Shown here: in pieces, positions 16,481 to 23,852 of the stretch
How the letters are laid out: every line of letters starts with the position of its first letter
How positions within the stretch are numbered: position 1 is the stretch's first letter
Origin: Duganella levis
GTDB lineage: Bacteria; Pseudomonadota; Gammaproteobacteria; Burkholderiales; Burkholderiaceae_D
Length of the DNA: 55,002 nucleotides
Reading direction: 5' to 3'
NCBI RefSeq assembly: GCF_009857605.1
Contig: NZ_WWCT01000032.1
Coordinates: forward strand, 1 to 55,002
Program-made: the position numbers and the translations under genes
Notes under the pieces: generated by a model
The model's database searches: none
What the model was told of the DNA's origin: nothing
What the model saw: only the letters and a program-made list of their open reading frames with translations

Positions 16481-16758
16481 ATGAACACCACCATCGATCA
16501 GTTGCAGATTGAGATGGCGCAGGCTTTCGTCAAATTAACTACGCGATAGACGCATTGCGCCAGCATCTGGCGTTGAGTATTGAGGCGATGCGCAGCGATA
16601 TGGCGCTCAGAGACGATGCGCAGCGTGCTCACGTTAACCTGCGCCTGGAGTACTTGCGCAGCGAAATTAACCGGCATATCTACGAGCAAGGCAGGATGGC
16701 CCGGGATCGGGCCGAATCGCTGCAACAAGAATTGATAAGACTGGCATCGCAGCCATGA
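16481..16758 (+). pseudogene. Small coiled-coil protein gene with a frameshift
   Basis: A strong AAGGAGG site precedes the ATG at 16481. The first frame gives MNTTIDQLQIEMAQAF and then VKLTTR and a stop at 16549. The adjacent frame continues naturally from about 16525 as RQINYAIDALRQHLALSIEA to a stop at 16758. Joined, they give a roughly 92-residue, mostly helical Arg/Gln/Glu-rich protein. One missing base near 16525 explains the break. There is no recognisable slippery heptamer, so decay or a sequencing error is more likely than programmed frameshifting. I do not recognise the family. Confidence 0.5.
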
Positions 16759-16862
16759 CTTGCAAGAATTTGGTGCCGGTATATTTCCCGACCGCCGGCG
16801 CCGGTAGTAGCAGCCCCGGAGGGCGCTAATAAGTCGTTCTATGTGAGAACTGTGTGCATCAT

Positions 16863-16885
16863 AACGCCCGAATATGACGGGCGTT
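16863..16885. terminator. Hairpin upstream of ssrA
   Basis: The stem AACGCCCG/CGGGCGTT has a seven-base loop and only a three-T tail. It may be a weak terminator for the small upstream gene. Confidence 0.4.
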
Positions 16886-16917
16886 TGACGTCAATGGCGG
16901 GGGACTGCAAAGTGCTG

Positions 16918-16923
16918 TAGAAT
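16918..16923 (+). promoter_or_regulatory. ssrA promoter -10 (TAGAAT)
   Basis: TAGAAT ends 11 bases before the mature tmRNA 5' end, the expected place for a -10. A clear -35 at 16-18 bp is not seen; TTGACG at 16885-16890 is too far away. Confidence 0.5.
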
Positions 16924-16934
16924 ACAAGTTCTGT

Positions 16935-17294
16935 GGGGCCGACCTGGTTTCGACGTGGGTTGCAAAGCAGAGCAGGGCATACCGAGGCCTGGTTACCTCG
17001 TAAATACACCCAGAAATCAATAACTGCAAACGATAACTCGTACGCACTGGCAGCCTAAGGGCTGTTAGCTCCTAAACGCTTCTTCCCTGGGGCGGACCGT
17101 TAAAAGTCAAGGAGTCATTTACAGGGAATCGCGCTGTGACGGGTCACTTGAAGCAGCGCTAAATCTAAGGTGAATCGCTTGTCCAGAACGTGCACATCCG
17201 TGCTGTACAGGTTAAATTAAATGATAGTGCTAAGTATGTAGAACTGTCTGTAGAGTGCTTGCGGACGCGGGTTCGATTCCCGCCGGCTCCACCA
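16935..17294 (+). ncRNA. ssrA: tmRNA (transfer-messenger RNA)
   Basis: A one-piece tmRNA of about 360 nt. The 5' end GGGGCCGACCTGGTTTCGAC and 3' end with T-loop GGGTTCGATTCCCGCCGGCT plus encoded CCA form the tRNA-like domain. The acceptor stem GGGGCCG pairs with CGGCTCC with one G-U pair. The tag reading frame begins with the resume codon GCA at 17026 and ends at TAA 17056-17058, encoding ANDNSYALAA, a typical betaproteobacterial tag ending in the ClpXP degron. It rescues stalled ribosomes with SmpB, whose gene is not in the window. Decayed genes on both sides suggest that this locus, a known integration hotspot, has had past insertions. Confidence 0.97.
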
Positions 17295-17309
17295 CTCGGA
17301 TTAAAAAGA

Positions 17310-17349
17310 AAGGCCCCGACGCGCAAGTGTCGGGGCCTTTTGTTTTTTA
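17310..17349 (+). terminator. Rho-independent terminator of ssrA
   Basis: A 12-bp stem (AAAGGCCCCGAC pairing with the GTCGGGGCCTTT arm) has a short loop and is followed by TTTTGTTTTTTA. Confidence 0.9.
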
Positions 17350-17500
17350 TTCCGCTATCAGCACGTCCGGGGTCAAAGTCGACTCTCCCCCATCAAGGCG
17401 GCACATGATGTTGCTTTGCTCTTTCGCAAATCCTTAGTTTATCTACAGTCAATAATTCGCTTTTGGAATTTTAGTTCTTCTGTTCAATGAAGGAGGCTGT

Positions 17501-18115
17501 ATGAAGCGCTACACGGTGACGCTCGGAGCATCGACTACCGCTGGAGGCAAGGTCATTTCGGCCAGCAGCCATGGCGCCATCAACGGCGTCCCGATTGCCT
17601 TGGAGAATGACGGCATCTTCTGCCCGCCTGTAAGTCGAATGGAAAAATCCTCTGTGTGGGGCCGCGAATTCCGGAGACTTGGAACGGAAAGCAGGTGGCG
17701 CTGGAAAATGACTTATGCATTTGTGGCTGCTTTCCTTCACCGCGCCTCCTTGCCAATCAGTCCTTGCGCAGCCAGGTTGCTGGTAACGGCACCGCAGCGG
17801 GCACACCTCCAACTGGGGACTGCGCCGCTCAAGCGTTGTCACCCGCTGCCAAGTCGTATGACTTGCACTTCCTGGTCATTGACCAGGCCGACGGATCGCC
17901 CGTTGCGGACTGGCCCTACATTATTGAATTGGCTGGCGGAAAGCATATCGCGGGGCGCACCGTCCGGGGCCGATCCTCAGCAGGCAATAGACGAGGCATA
18001 TAAAGACTATCGGGGAGTGAGGAACGGAATTTACTACCGTAAGATCAAAGCCGCTGCGGACAAGCTTGTGGACAAGCCAGATTCTATGCAAATACTACGG
18101 AACATGGTCAAATGA
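17501..18115 (+). pseudogene. PAAR-domain type VI secretion effector, frameshifted remnant
   Basis: A GAAGGAGG site precedes the ATG. The first frame gives a PAAR opening (MKRYTVTLGASTTAGGKVIS, ending NDGIFCP). The conserved continuation ACKSNGKILCVGPRIPETWN, ending LCICGC, is in the next frame, as if one G were lost near 17627 (CCGGCC to CCGCC). That frame runs through the post-PAAR segment SYDLHFLVIDQADGSPVADW, ending IAGRT, near 17965. The original frame then resumes as GADPQQAIDEAYKDYRGVRN and continues to ILRNMVK at 18115. PAAR proteins cap the T6SS spike and carry toxin tails; about 45 residues of an unidentified tail survive. The stop overlaps the start of the next gene, as in effector-immunity pairs. 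Base composition is visibly lower in GC than the flanks. Confidence 0.7.
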
Positions 18116-18663
18116 AAATTCTCCTTTACGTTGTTTGCATGATGACGGCTGTAGCGACGCACTCGGCAGAACTGGTGGCCTCCTGTCGCTTGGGAAGTGG
18201 CGCCGCGCAGAGCGTGGCAGTGATGCGGGATTCGCCGGCCGCCTCAACGCACATTTATTACCTGCAGCAGGGGCGCAAGCGCACGGCATTTTTTGGCACG
18301 ACCGAGCAATCCAGGGGCTCATCGGTTCTGGTTCAATGTGTCGGTAACAAACATCGTGCGCTTATTATTTCAGGTGAATTTACGGCAAATGCCGTGCAAG
18401 GCTTTGTACTGACTTACCCGTTCGGGCAGGCCTCTCCGGAGCGATTGGATTTTGCTGAGAAAAGTCGCCCGGGATGGCTGTATTTGGGATCTGACGAAAT
18501 GAGAGTCGTAGTTACCACTGGTGGTTACGGCGAGACCAATGCGAAATACGTGATGTACCGCCATGTCATAGGACAAGCCGACGATGAGCCAGCTCGCGCG
18601 ATAAACGAGCTGCCATCATCAGCTGGATTTGAAATGATAAGTTTGAAAGATTCTTCTCGGTAG
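18112..18663 (+). CDS. Secreted putative immunity protein for the PAAR effector
   Basis: A 183-residue protein with a clear signal peptide (MKILLYVVCMMTAVATHSA) and no recognised domain. The mature part is beta-rich with two cysteines (VASCRLG, VLVQCVG). Its ATG overlaps the PAAR remnant by four bases (ATGA), so it was once translated in step with the effector. A periplasmic immunity protein implies that the lost toxin acted in the periplasm, for example on peptidoglycan or lipid. The frame is intact although the effector is broken. The immunity role is inferred from context only; a secreted accessory protein is the alternative. Confidence 0.6.
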   Translation: MKILLYVVCMMTAVATHSAELVASCRLGSGAAQSVAVMRDSPAASTHIYYLQQGRKRTAFFGTTEQSRGSSVLVQCVGNKHRALIISGEFTANAVQGFVLTYPFGQASPERLDFAEKSRPGWLYLGSDEMRVVVTTGGYGETNAKYVMYRHVIGQADDEPARAINELPSSAGFEMISLKDSSR

Positions 18664-18698
18664 CGTTGCCAAAGGTGGAGAAGCCGCGTTCTTCTGAT

Positions 18699-19163
18699 TT
18701 AGAACCCTGGCGCTGGCACTTCCGGGATCTGGTTGTGCAGGCTGGCGTTAATCGCGTTCCAACCCCGGATGACAGCGATCGCGTAGCTCAGTTCTGCGAT
18801 TTCGTTGTCGGTGAAATGTTCTTTCAGTTCGCCGAAATCGGCGTCACTCGGCTGGCGGTGGGGCAGGGCGTTGACGGCTTCGGCCCAGTTTAGCGCGGCG
18901 CGTTCCAGTGCGCTGAAGAATGGGGCTTCGCGCCAGCCGGCGACGGCGTTCAGGTGGCGCGGTTCGGCGCCTTGCTTGATCAGGTCGCGCCAGTGCATGT
19001 CGATGCACACGCCGCAGCCGTTGAGCTGCGACACGCGCAGGTTGATCAGTTCCACCAGCCGGGCACCCAGCGAGCTTTTCTTGACCGACGCCGACAGCGC
19101 GATCATGGCCTGCAAATTGGCAGGGGCGAGTTGGAAGAAGGGAATACGGGCAGCTTGGGTCAT
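18699..19163 (-). CDS. AhpD-family (carboxymuconolactone decarboxylase-like) peroxidase, ECF41 target
   Basis: A 154-residue all-helical protein of the CMD/AhpD family. It carries the redox motif NGCGVCIDMHWRD at about residues 50-62, with the CxxC plus downstream His arrangement of AhpD peroxidases. The ATG at 19163 is preferred over the upstream start at 19235, because the promoter for this gene occupies 19220-19246. It follows the ECF41 sigma gene in the same direction and has its own ECF41-type promoter. This matches the known pattern in which ECF41 factors drive a carboxymuconolactone decarboxylase, oxidoreductase or epimerase gene. Confidence 0.88.
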   Translation of the reverse strand: MTQAARIPFFQLAPANLQAMIALSASVKKSSLGARLVELINLRVSQLNGCGVCIDMHWRDLIKQGAEPRHLNAVAGWREAPFFSALERAALNWAEAVNALPHRQPSDADFGELKEHFTDNEIAELSYAIAVIRGWNAINASLHNQIPEVPAPGF

Positions 19164-19219
19164 GATGACGCCTTTCACAGTATGCGGCAGGCACACCATG
19201 CGCCTGTCATATCCTGTAA

Positions 19220-19246
19220 GACGCGCCACCTGCACCGCTTGTGACA
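19220..19246 (-). promoter_or_regulatory. ECF41-type promoter of the AhpD-family gene
   Basis: On the minus strand TGTCACA (-35) is followed by 16 bases and then CGTC (-10), the consensus described for ECF41 sigma factors. It begins four bases beyond the sigma gene stop codon. Confidence 0.8.
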
Positions 19247-19250
19247 GCTT

Positions 19251-20126
19251 TTAGAAAATAGTCTGCGGCACACCCGCCAGCTTGTCCGGGTTGCGGACGA
19301 TGAAGACGGCGACGATGCGGTCGTTGTCGATCAGGAAGGATTGGGCCGATTCCAGCTTGCCGCCGACGTAGCGCAGCAGTCCCGGTTCGCCGTTGATGCG
19401 CGCCTGGCGATATATTACTTGCTGCGGATATTGGTGTTCCAGCGACCAGAACGACCCCGCCACGCGGCCGGCGCCGTGCAATACGCGCAGGTAGGAATTG
19501 ACTTTGCCGCCGCCATCGGCCACCAGTTGCACGTCATCCGCCAGCAGGGTTTTCATGGCGGCGCGGTCGCCGTTCTGGGCGGCGGCCATGAAGCGTCCCA
19601 GCAGCGCCTGATGCTGCTCCCTCGGCACGGCAAAACGCGGCTGTTGCTGCTGCACGCGCTGCTGCGCCCGGTGCACCATCTGCCGGCAGGCCGCTTCGCT
19701 CTTGCCCAGCATGTCGGCGATGTCGGCGTACTCATGCTCAAACACCTGCCGCATCAAGAACGCCGCCCGCTCCTCCGGCGACAGGCGCTCCAGCACCCAC
19801 ATGAACGCCATTGATACTTCACTGGCCAGCTCGGCGCTGCTTTCCGGCGTGCGTTCGTCCAGTTCGACGATCGGTTCCGGCAGCCACCAGCCGACATACG
19901 CGCTGCGCTCGCTCAGCCGCGCGCGCAGGCGGTCGATCGCCAGCCGGGTGGCGATGGTCACCAGCCACGCTTCCGGCGATTGCACTTCGGTGCGGTCGCT
20001 GCCGTGCCAGCGCAGCCAGGCGTCCTGCACCACGTCGTCGGCGTCGGCGCGGGTGCCCAGCATGCGATAGGCGATAGCGAACAGGCGCGGCCGCAGCGCC
20101 GAAAACAGGGAGGAGTCAGTCATCAT
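19251..20126 (-). CDS. ECF41-type RNA polymerase sigma factor with SnoaL-like C-terminal domain
   Basis: A 291-residue ECF sigma factor (SigJ/ECF41 group). Sigma region 2 (LFAIAYRMLGTRADADDVVQDAWLRW) and region 4 (RLSPEERAAFLMRQVFEHEY, then IADMLGKSEAACRQMVHRAQ) are followed by a roughly 110-residue SnoaL/NTF2-like domain. Group hallmarks are all present: WLPEP in the linker, DGGGK in the extension and NPDKL near the C-terminus. In ECF41 proteins the fused domain replaces an anti-sigma factor and tunes activity. Two ATGs start the gene (20126 and 20123); AAGG at 20130-20133 fits the second better. A matching promoter upstream indicates autoregulation. The inducing signal is unknown. Confidence 0.92.
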   Translation of the reverse strand: MMTDSSLFSALRPRLFAIAYRMLGTRADADDVVQDAWLRWHGSDRTEVQSPEAWLVTIATRLAIDRLRARLSERSAYVGWWLPEPIVELDERTPESSAELASEVSMAFMWVLERLSPEERAAFLMRQVFEHEYADIADMLGKSEAACRQMVHRAQQRVQQQQPRFAVPREQHQALLGRFMAAAQNGDRAAMKTLLADDVQLVADGGGKVNSYLRVLHGAGRVAGSFWSLEHQYPQQVIYRQARINGEPGLLRYVGGKLESAQSFLIDNDRIVAVFIVRNPDKLAGVPQTIF

Positions 20127-20134
20127 GAACCTTA

Positions 20135-20161
20135 GACGCGCCAGGCGGTCAATCTGTGACA
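20135..20161 (-). promoter_or_regulatory. ECF41-type promoter of the sigma gene (autoregulation)
   Basis: On the minus strand TGTCACA, 16 bases, then CGTC, identical in both boxes and spacing to the promoter of the AhpD-family gene. The -10 lies only 9 bases from the first ATG, so the transcript should have almost no leader. Confidence 0.8.
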
Positions 20162-20259
20162 GCTTACCTTATCCGGAATGCGCATTTGCTTTTTTGGAAT
20201 CATTCGTCGTCAGGCCGCTGCCTTCGCGCTACCTTGGGAAGGCCAACTAAGGAGACAAA

Positions 20260-21531
20260 ATGAAACTCGAAACCATCGCCGTCCACGGCGGCTACAGCCC
20301 CGATCCCACCACCCGCGCCGTCGCCGTGCCGATCTACCAGACCGTGGCCTACGCCTTCGACGACACCCAGCACGGCGCCGACCTGTTCGACCTGAAAGTG
20401 CCGGGGAATATCTACACCCGCATTATGAATCCGACCCAGGACGTGCTGGAACAGCGCGTCGCTGCGCTGGAAGGCGGGGTGGCGGCGCTGGCGCTGGCGT
20501 CCGGCCAGGCCGCCGTCACCTATGCGATCCAGACCATTGCCGAAGCCGGCGACAACATCGTCGCCGCCGCCACGCTGTACGGCGGCACCTACAACCTGTT
20601 CGCGCACACGCTGCCGCAGTACGGCATCACCACCCGCTTTGCCGATGCCCGCGATCCGGCCTCGTTCGGCGAGTTGATTGACGAGCGCACCAAGGCAGTG
20701 TTCATCGAATCGATCGGCAACCCGCTGGGCAATATCACCGATATCGCGGCCATTGCCGCCGTCGCTCACGCACACGGCGTGCCGCTGATTGTCGACAATA
20801 CCGTCGCCACGCCGTACCTGCTGCGGCCGATCGAGCACGGCGCCGACATCGTGGTGCATTCGCTGACGAAATACTTGGGCGGCCACGGCAACTCGATCGG
20901 CGGCGCGATTGTCGATTCCGGCAAGTTCCCGTGGGCCGAGCACAAGGAGCGCTTCAAGCGCCTCAACGAACCGGACGTGTCGTATCACGGCGTGGTCTAC
21001 ACCGAGGCGCTGGGGCCGGCTGCCTACATTGGCCGCGCGCGCGTGGTGCCACTGCGGAATACCGGCGCGGCGCTGTCGCCATTCAACGCCTTCCTGATCC
21101 TGCAAGGCATCGAGACACTGGCGCTGCGCATGGAGCGGATTGTCGACAACACGCGCAAGGTGGCGCAGTTCCTTGGGCAGCACAGCAAGGTCAAGTGGGT
21201 CAACTACGCCGGGCTGGAAGACCACCGGGATCACGCGCTGGCCGTCAAATACCTGGGCGGACGGCCGTCCGGCGTGCTGACATTCGGCGTGCAGGGAGGA
21301 GTGGAGGGCGGCGCGCGCTTCCAGGATGCGTTGCAACTGTTCACGCGGCTGGTCAATATCGGCGACGCCAAGTCGCTGGCCTGTCATCCGGCCTCGACCA
21401 CGCACCGCCAGCTCAACGAGGAAGAATTGGCCAAGGCGGGGGTGACGGTGGATACGGTGCGGCTGTCGATCGGGATCGAGCACAGCGACGATCTGCTGGC
21501 CGACCTGGAACAGGCGCTGGCGGCGGTGTAG
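20260..21531 (+). CDS. metY: O-acetylhomoserine (thiol)-lyase
   Basis: A 423-residue Cys/Met-metabolism PLP enzyme. It makes homocysteine from O-acetylhomoserine and sulfide in direct-sulfhydrylation methionine synthesis. Visible features are the start ETIAVHGGYSPDPTTRAVAV, the PLP-phosphate region ALASGQAAVTYAI, the Asp of PLIVDNTVATPYL and the Schiff-base K204 in HSLTKYLGGHG. The C-terminal ACHPASTTHRQL and VRLSIGIEHSDDL are typical for MetY. Length fits MetY (about 425) better than MetZ or CGS (about 390). A strong AAGGAGA precedes the start. It is monocistronic and convergent with the next gene. Confidence 0.92.
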   Translation: MKLETIAVHGGYSPDPTTRAVAVPIYQTVAYAFDDTQHGADLFDLKVPGNIYTRIMNPTQDVLEQRVAALEGGVAALALASGQAAVTYAIQTIAEAGDNIVAAATLYGGTYNLFAHTLPQYGITTRFADARDPASFGELIDERTKAVFIESIGNPLGNITDIAAIAAVAHAHGVPLIVDNTVATPYLLRPIEHGADIVVHSLTKYLGGHGNSIGGAIVDSGKFPWAEHKERFKRLNEPDVSYHGVVYTEALGPAAYIGRARVVPLRNTGAALSPFNAFLILQGIETLALRMERIVDNTRKVAQFLGQHSKVKWVNYAGLEDHRDHALAVKYLGGRPSGVLTFGVQGGVEGGARFQDALQLFTRLVNIGDAKSLACHPASTTHRQLNEEELAKAGVTVDTVRLSIGIEHSDDLLADLEQALAAV

Positions 21532-21555
21532 GCGGTCTAGAGGTCGGGCCGGGGA

Positions 21556-22650
21556 TCAGCCCTTTTTCTCCGGCACCGAGACGCGCTCGACGATAACGTG
21601 GCCGTCGACCACCCGGCAGTCGATCACGTGGTTGCGCGAGACGCTGGTGTGGCGCGAGTGGAGGTCGTGGTATTTGCCGGCCTCTTCCAGCCGCAAGTCG
21701 ATGCGGAAGCTCTCCAGATTATTGCTGCGCGCCACTTCGGCCACGCGCTGCTTGCGGATATCGGCTTCCTTGTCGCTGCGGCCGTGCATTTCCGGCCCTT
21801 CGAAGTAGCGGATCAGCGCGCATTCGATGACGTCGATGCGGTCCTTCAGCAGCATGTCGGTGGCGACCGGATTCTGGTTGACGTCCAGCTCGGCCGGATC
21901 GCCGTCGGCCGACATCACTTCCACATTCATGCGCTGGATCAGCAGCAGCATGTCGTTGTCTTCGCTCTGGCGCTGGTGCACGCGCTGCACCGGCATCAGG
22001 CGCGCGCGCGCCAGCCGGCCCAGCGGGTCCTTGGTCTGGCCGACGTACAGCACTTCGCTGGCGAAGTTGTACGGATTGTCGTACTGCTGCAGCAGGTCGT
22101 GGATCGACAGCGCCTCGATCAGGCCGCCCCAGTTGAGCGTGATGAACTGGTCGGTCAGCACCACCGTCGGCTTTTTCAGCGTGGCGGCAAACGGCACCGT
22201 CAGCTCGATGGTCAGCGTATCTTTTTTCTCTTCCGTGCCCACCAGCAGCGGCACCGTCAGCTTCAGCGAAAAGAAGCCCCAGCTGGTGTTACGCGACGGG
22301 TCGAAACGCACGCGTGGGCGGCTGATGGCGAAATACAGCAGCCGCTTTTCGCTGGTGGCTTCCAGGTCGAACTGCATGCGGCGCAGATGGCGGCCGACCG
22401 GGTCGCGGATGTCCGGCACCGGCGGGAAGCCGGCGATCAGGTCGTACCAGTGGAATTTGGCGTCGGCCACGGTGACCACCCAGGTCTGCGGCGCGGCGGT
22501 GCGTTGCGGCATCAGCGGCAGCAGCTCTTCCATGTCGTCCGGCGGCGGCGCCAGCAGGTCATGGAAGGGTTCGGGCGCTTCCTCGAACAGCGCGCCTATG
22601 CCCAGCTCTTCCGGCGACGGATCGGGATAATCGTCGTCGTCATTGCTCAT
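21556..22650 (-). CDS. Uncharacterised protein with GIY-YIG-like segment (paralog 1)
   Basis: A 364-residue protein, roughly half identical to the next gene upstream. An acidic N-terminus is followed by a conserved block (QTWVVTVADAKFHWYDLIAG, RDPVGRHLRRMQFDLEAT) and a WGFFSLKLTVPLLVG beta region. A segment resembling GIY-YIG nucleases follows: LYVGQT at 201-206, GRLARARL at 211-218, and E276 in DVIECALIRYFEG. This matches the YIG strand, the conserved Arg and the metal-binding Glu in order, while the first GIY strand is not recognisable. The C-terminal 75 residues are an extra beta-rich domain. I know no assigned function; nuclease activity is an inference. There is no signal peptide, so it is cytosolic. 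Confidence 0.7.
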   Translation of the reverse strand: MSNDDDDYPDPSPEELGIGALFEEAPEPFHDLLAPPPDDMEELLPLMPQRTAAPQTWVVTVADAKFHWYDLIAGFPPVPDIRDPVGRHLRRMQFDLEATSEKRLLYFAISRPRVRFDPSRNTSWGFFSLKLTVPLLVGTEEKKDTLTIELTVPFAATLKKPTVVLTDQFITLNWGGLIEALSIHDLLQQYDNPYNFASEVLYVGQTKDPLGRLARARLMPVQRVHQRQSEDNDMLLLIQRMNVEVMSADGDPAELDVNQNPVATDMLLKDRIDVIECALIRYFEGPEMHGRSDKEADIRKQRVAEVARSNNLESFRIDLRLEEAGKYHDLHSRHTSVSRNHVIDCRVVDGHVIVERVSVPEKKG

Positions 22651-22691
22651 TTGCGCGCTCCGTGGGTGTCATAGTCCGGTGATTATAGTGC

Positions 22692-22719
22692 TTCCGATCT
22701 GATATTTCCATGTGGAAAT
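22692..22719. promoter_or_regulatory. Palindromes upstream of paralog 1
   Basis: TTCCGATC (22692-22699) recurs in the upstream region of paralog 2. Beside it is the inverted repeat ATTTCCA-TG-TGGAAAT (22704-22719). The pair sits 42-69 bases upstream of the paralog 1 start, in the only gap between the two genes. An operator role is inferred. Confidence 0.35.
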
Positions 22720-22757
22720 GTGTCGGCGCATCAAGAATCTATCCAATGTAACACTAC

Positions 22758-23798
22758 TCAGGACTTGCCGCCTTTCGCCGGCGCCGGCAGTGGCATCGAC
22801 GCAACCTGGGCCTGGCCGTCGGCGATGAAGCAACTCAGTATATGGCGCTTGGCCGAGCTGACAAATTCCGAGCTTAAATAATTATAGAAGCCGGCGTCCG
22901 GCAATTCCAGATCGATGGTGTACTGGGCCAGATGGTTGCTGGCCTGCACCGCCGTCAGCCGCTCGCTGCGGGCCTTGCGCTCGTCCAGTTGGCGCAGGCG
23001 CGGCGCGCTACCCTCGAAGTAGCGGATCAGCGCCGCTTCGATCACGTCCACGCGCTCGGCGTGCAGGATGTCGGCCGGCAGCGCGTATTCATTGTGCGGC
23101 AGCGCGGCCGGGTCGCCCTCGGCGCAATTGACTTCGACCTCGACGCCCAGCACCAGGATCAGCGTGTCGTAATCCATGCCGAACTGGGCCCGCAGCTTGT
23201 GCATGGCGCCCAGCCGGCCTTTGCCCAGCCGGCCGTCCGGATCGCGGGTCTGGCCGACATAGCTGACCTTGCTGGGCAGCTTGAGCGTATGGGCATAGGT
23301 TTGCAGCAGGTCGTGCACGGAAAACACCTCGACCAGGCCGCCCCAGTTGAGGCTGATGAAGCTGTCGGTCAGGATCACGGTCGGCTTCTTCATGGTGGCC
23401 GCGAACGGCACCTTCAGTTCCACCGTGATGGATTCCTTGGTTTCTTCGGCGCCCATCAGCAGCGGCAAGGTCAGCTTGAGCGAAAAGAAGCCCCACTGCA
23501 CCACGCCGGTGATGTCGAAGCGCACGCGCGGGCGGGTCACGGCGAAGAATAAATGGCGTTTTTCGGCCGTGGCCTCCAGCTCGAACTGCATGCGGCGCAT
23601 ATAGCGGCCGATGGGATCGCGGATGTCCGGCTTTTCAGCGAAGCCGGCAATCAAATCGTACCAGTGATATTTGGCGTCGGCCACGCGCACCATCCAGCTT
23701 TGCGGCGCGGTGGTGCGCTGCGGTAGGGTGGCGAAGGAGTCTGTTAATGAACCAGCATACGGCTGCGGGAGTTGGGCAGCCTGCTCAGGAAAATTCAT
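22758..23798 (-). CDS. Uncharacterised protein with GIY-YIG-like segment (paralog 2)
   Basis: A 346-residue paralog of the next gene, sharing the conserved blocks SWMVRVADAKYHWYDLIAGF, WGFFSLKLTLPLLMG and LNWGGLVEVFSVHDLLQ. The GIY-YIG-like elements are SYVGQT at 179-184, GRLGKGRL at about 189-196 and E254 in DVIEAALIRYFEG. It lacks the long acidic N-terminus of paralog 1. The C-terminal tail ends in Pro/Lys/Gly. It is the first gene of a probable two-gene unit, about 107 bp upstream of paralog 1, and has a large inverted repeat in front of it. Function is unknown; duplicate retention with all candidate residues kept argues for activity. Confidence 0.7.
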   Translation of the reverse strand: MNFPEQAAQLPQPYAGSLTDSFATLPQRTTAPQSWMVRVADAKYHWYDLIAGFAEKPDIRDPIGRYMRRMQFELEATAEKRHLFFAVTRPRVRFDITGVVQWGFFSLKLTLPLLMGAEETKESITVELKVPFAATMKKPTVILTDSFISLNWGGLVEVFSVHDLLQTYAHTLKLPSKVSYVGQTRDPDGRLGKGRLGAMHKLRAQFGMDYDTLILVLGVEVEVNCAEGDPAALPHNEYALPADILHAERVDVIEAALIRYFEGSAPRLRQLDERKARSERLTAVQASNHLAQYTIDLELPDAGFYNYLSSEFVSSAKRHILSCFIADGQAQVASMPLPAPAKGGKS

Positions 23799-23805
23799 TT
23801 TGCAC

Positions 23806-23852
23806 CTGATCGGAAAAGTTGAGTGTCGGCGACTGGCTCTCTTTCCGATCAG
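23806..23852. repeat. 11-bp perfect inverted repeat upstream of paralog 2
   Basis: CTGATCGGAAA (23806-23816) and its exact complement TTTCCGATCAG (23842-23852) are 25 bp apart, directly in front of the start codon at 23798. It could be a two-site operator or a leader hairpin. Confidence 0.5.

Noticed and set aside
16500..16550. Programmed -1 frameshift in the small gene before ssrA
   Set aside because: No slippery heptamer and no downstream pseudoknot could be recognised; a simple one-base loss explains it.
17295..17500. att duplication of the ssrA 3' end
   Set aside because: I looked for a second copy of the T-loop and acceptor end downstream and found none.
21827..22630. Ser-rich open frame on the plus strand opposite paralog 1
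   Set aside because: Ser/Arg/Trp-rich shadow of the opposite strand, without a start signal; paralogy supports the minus-strand frame.
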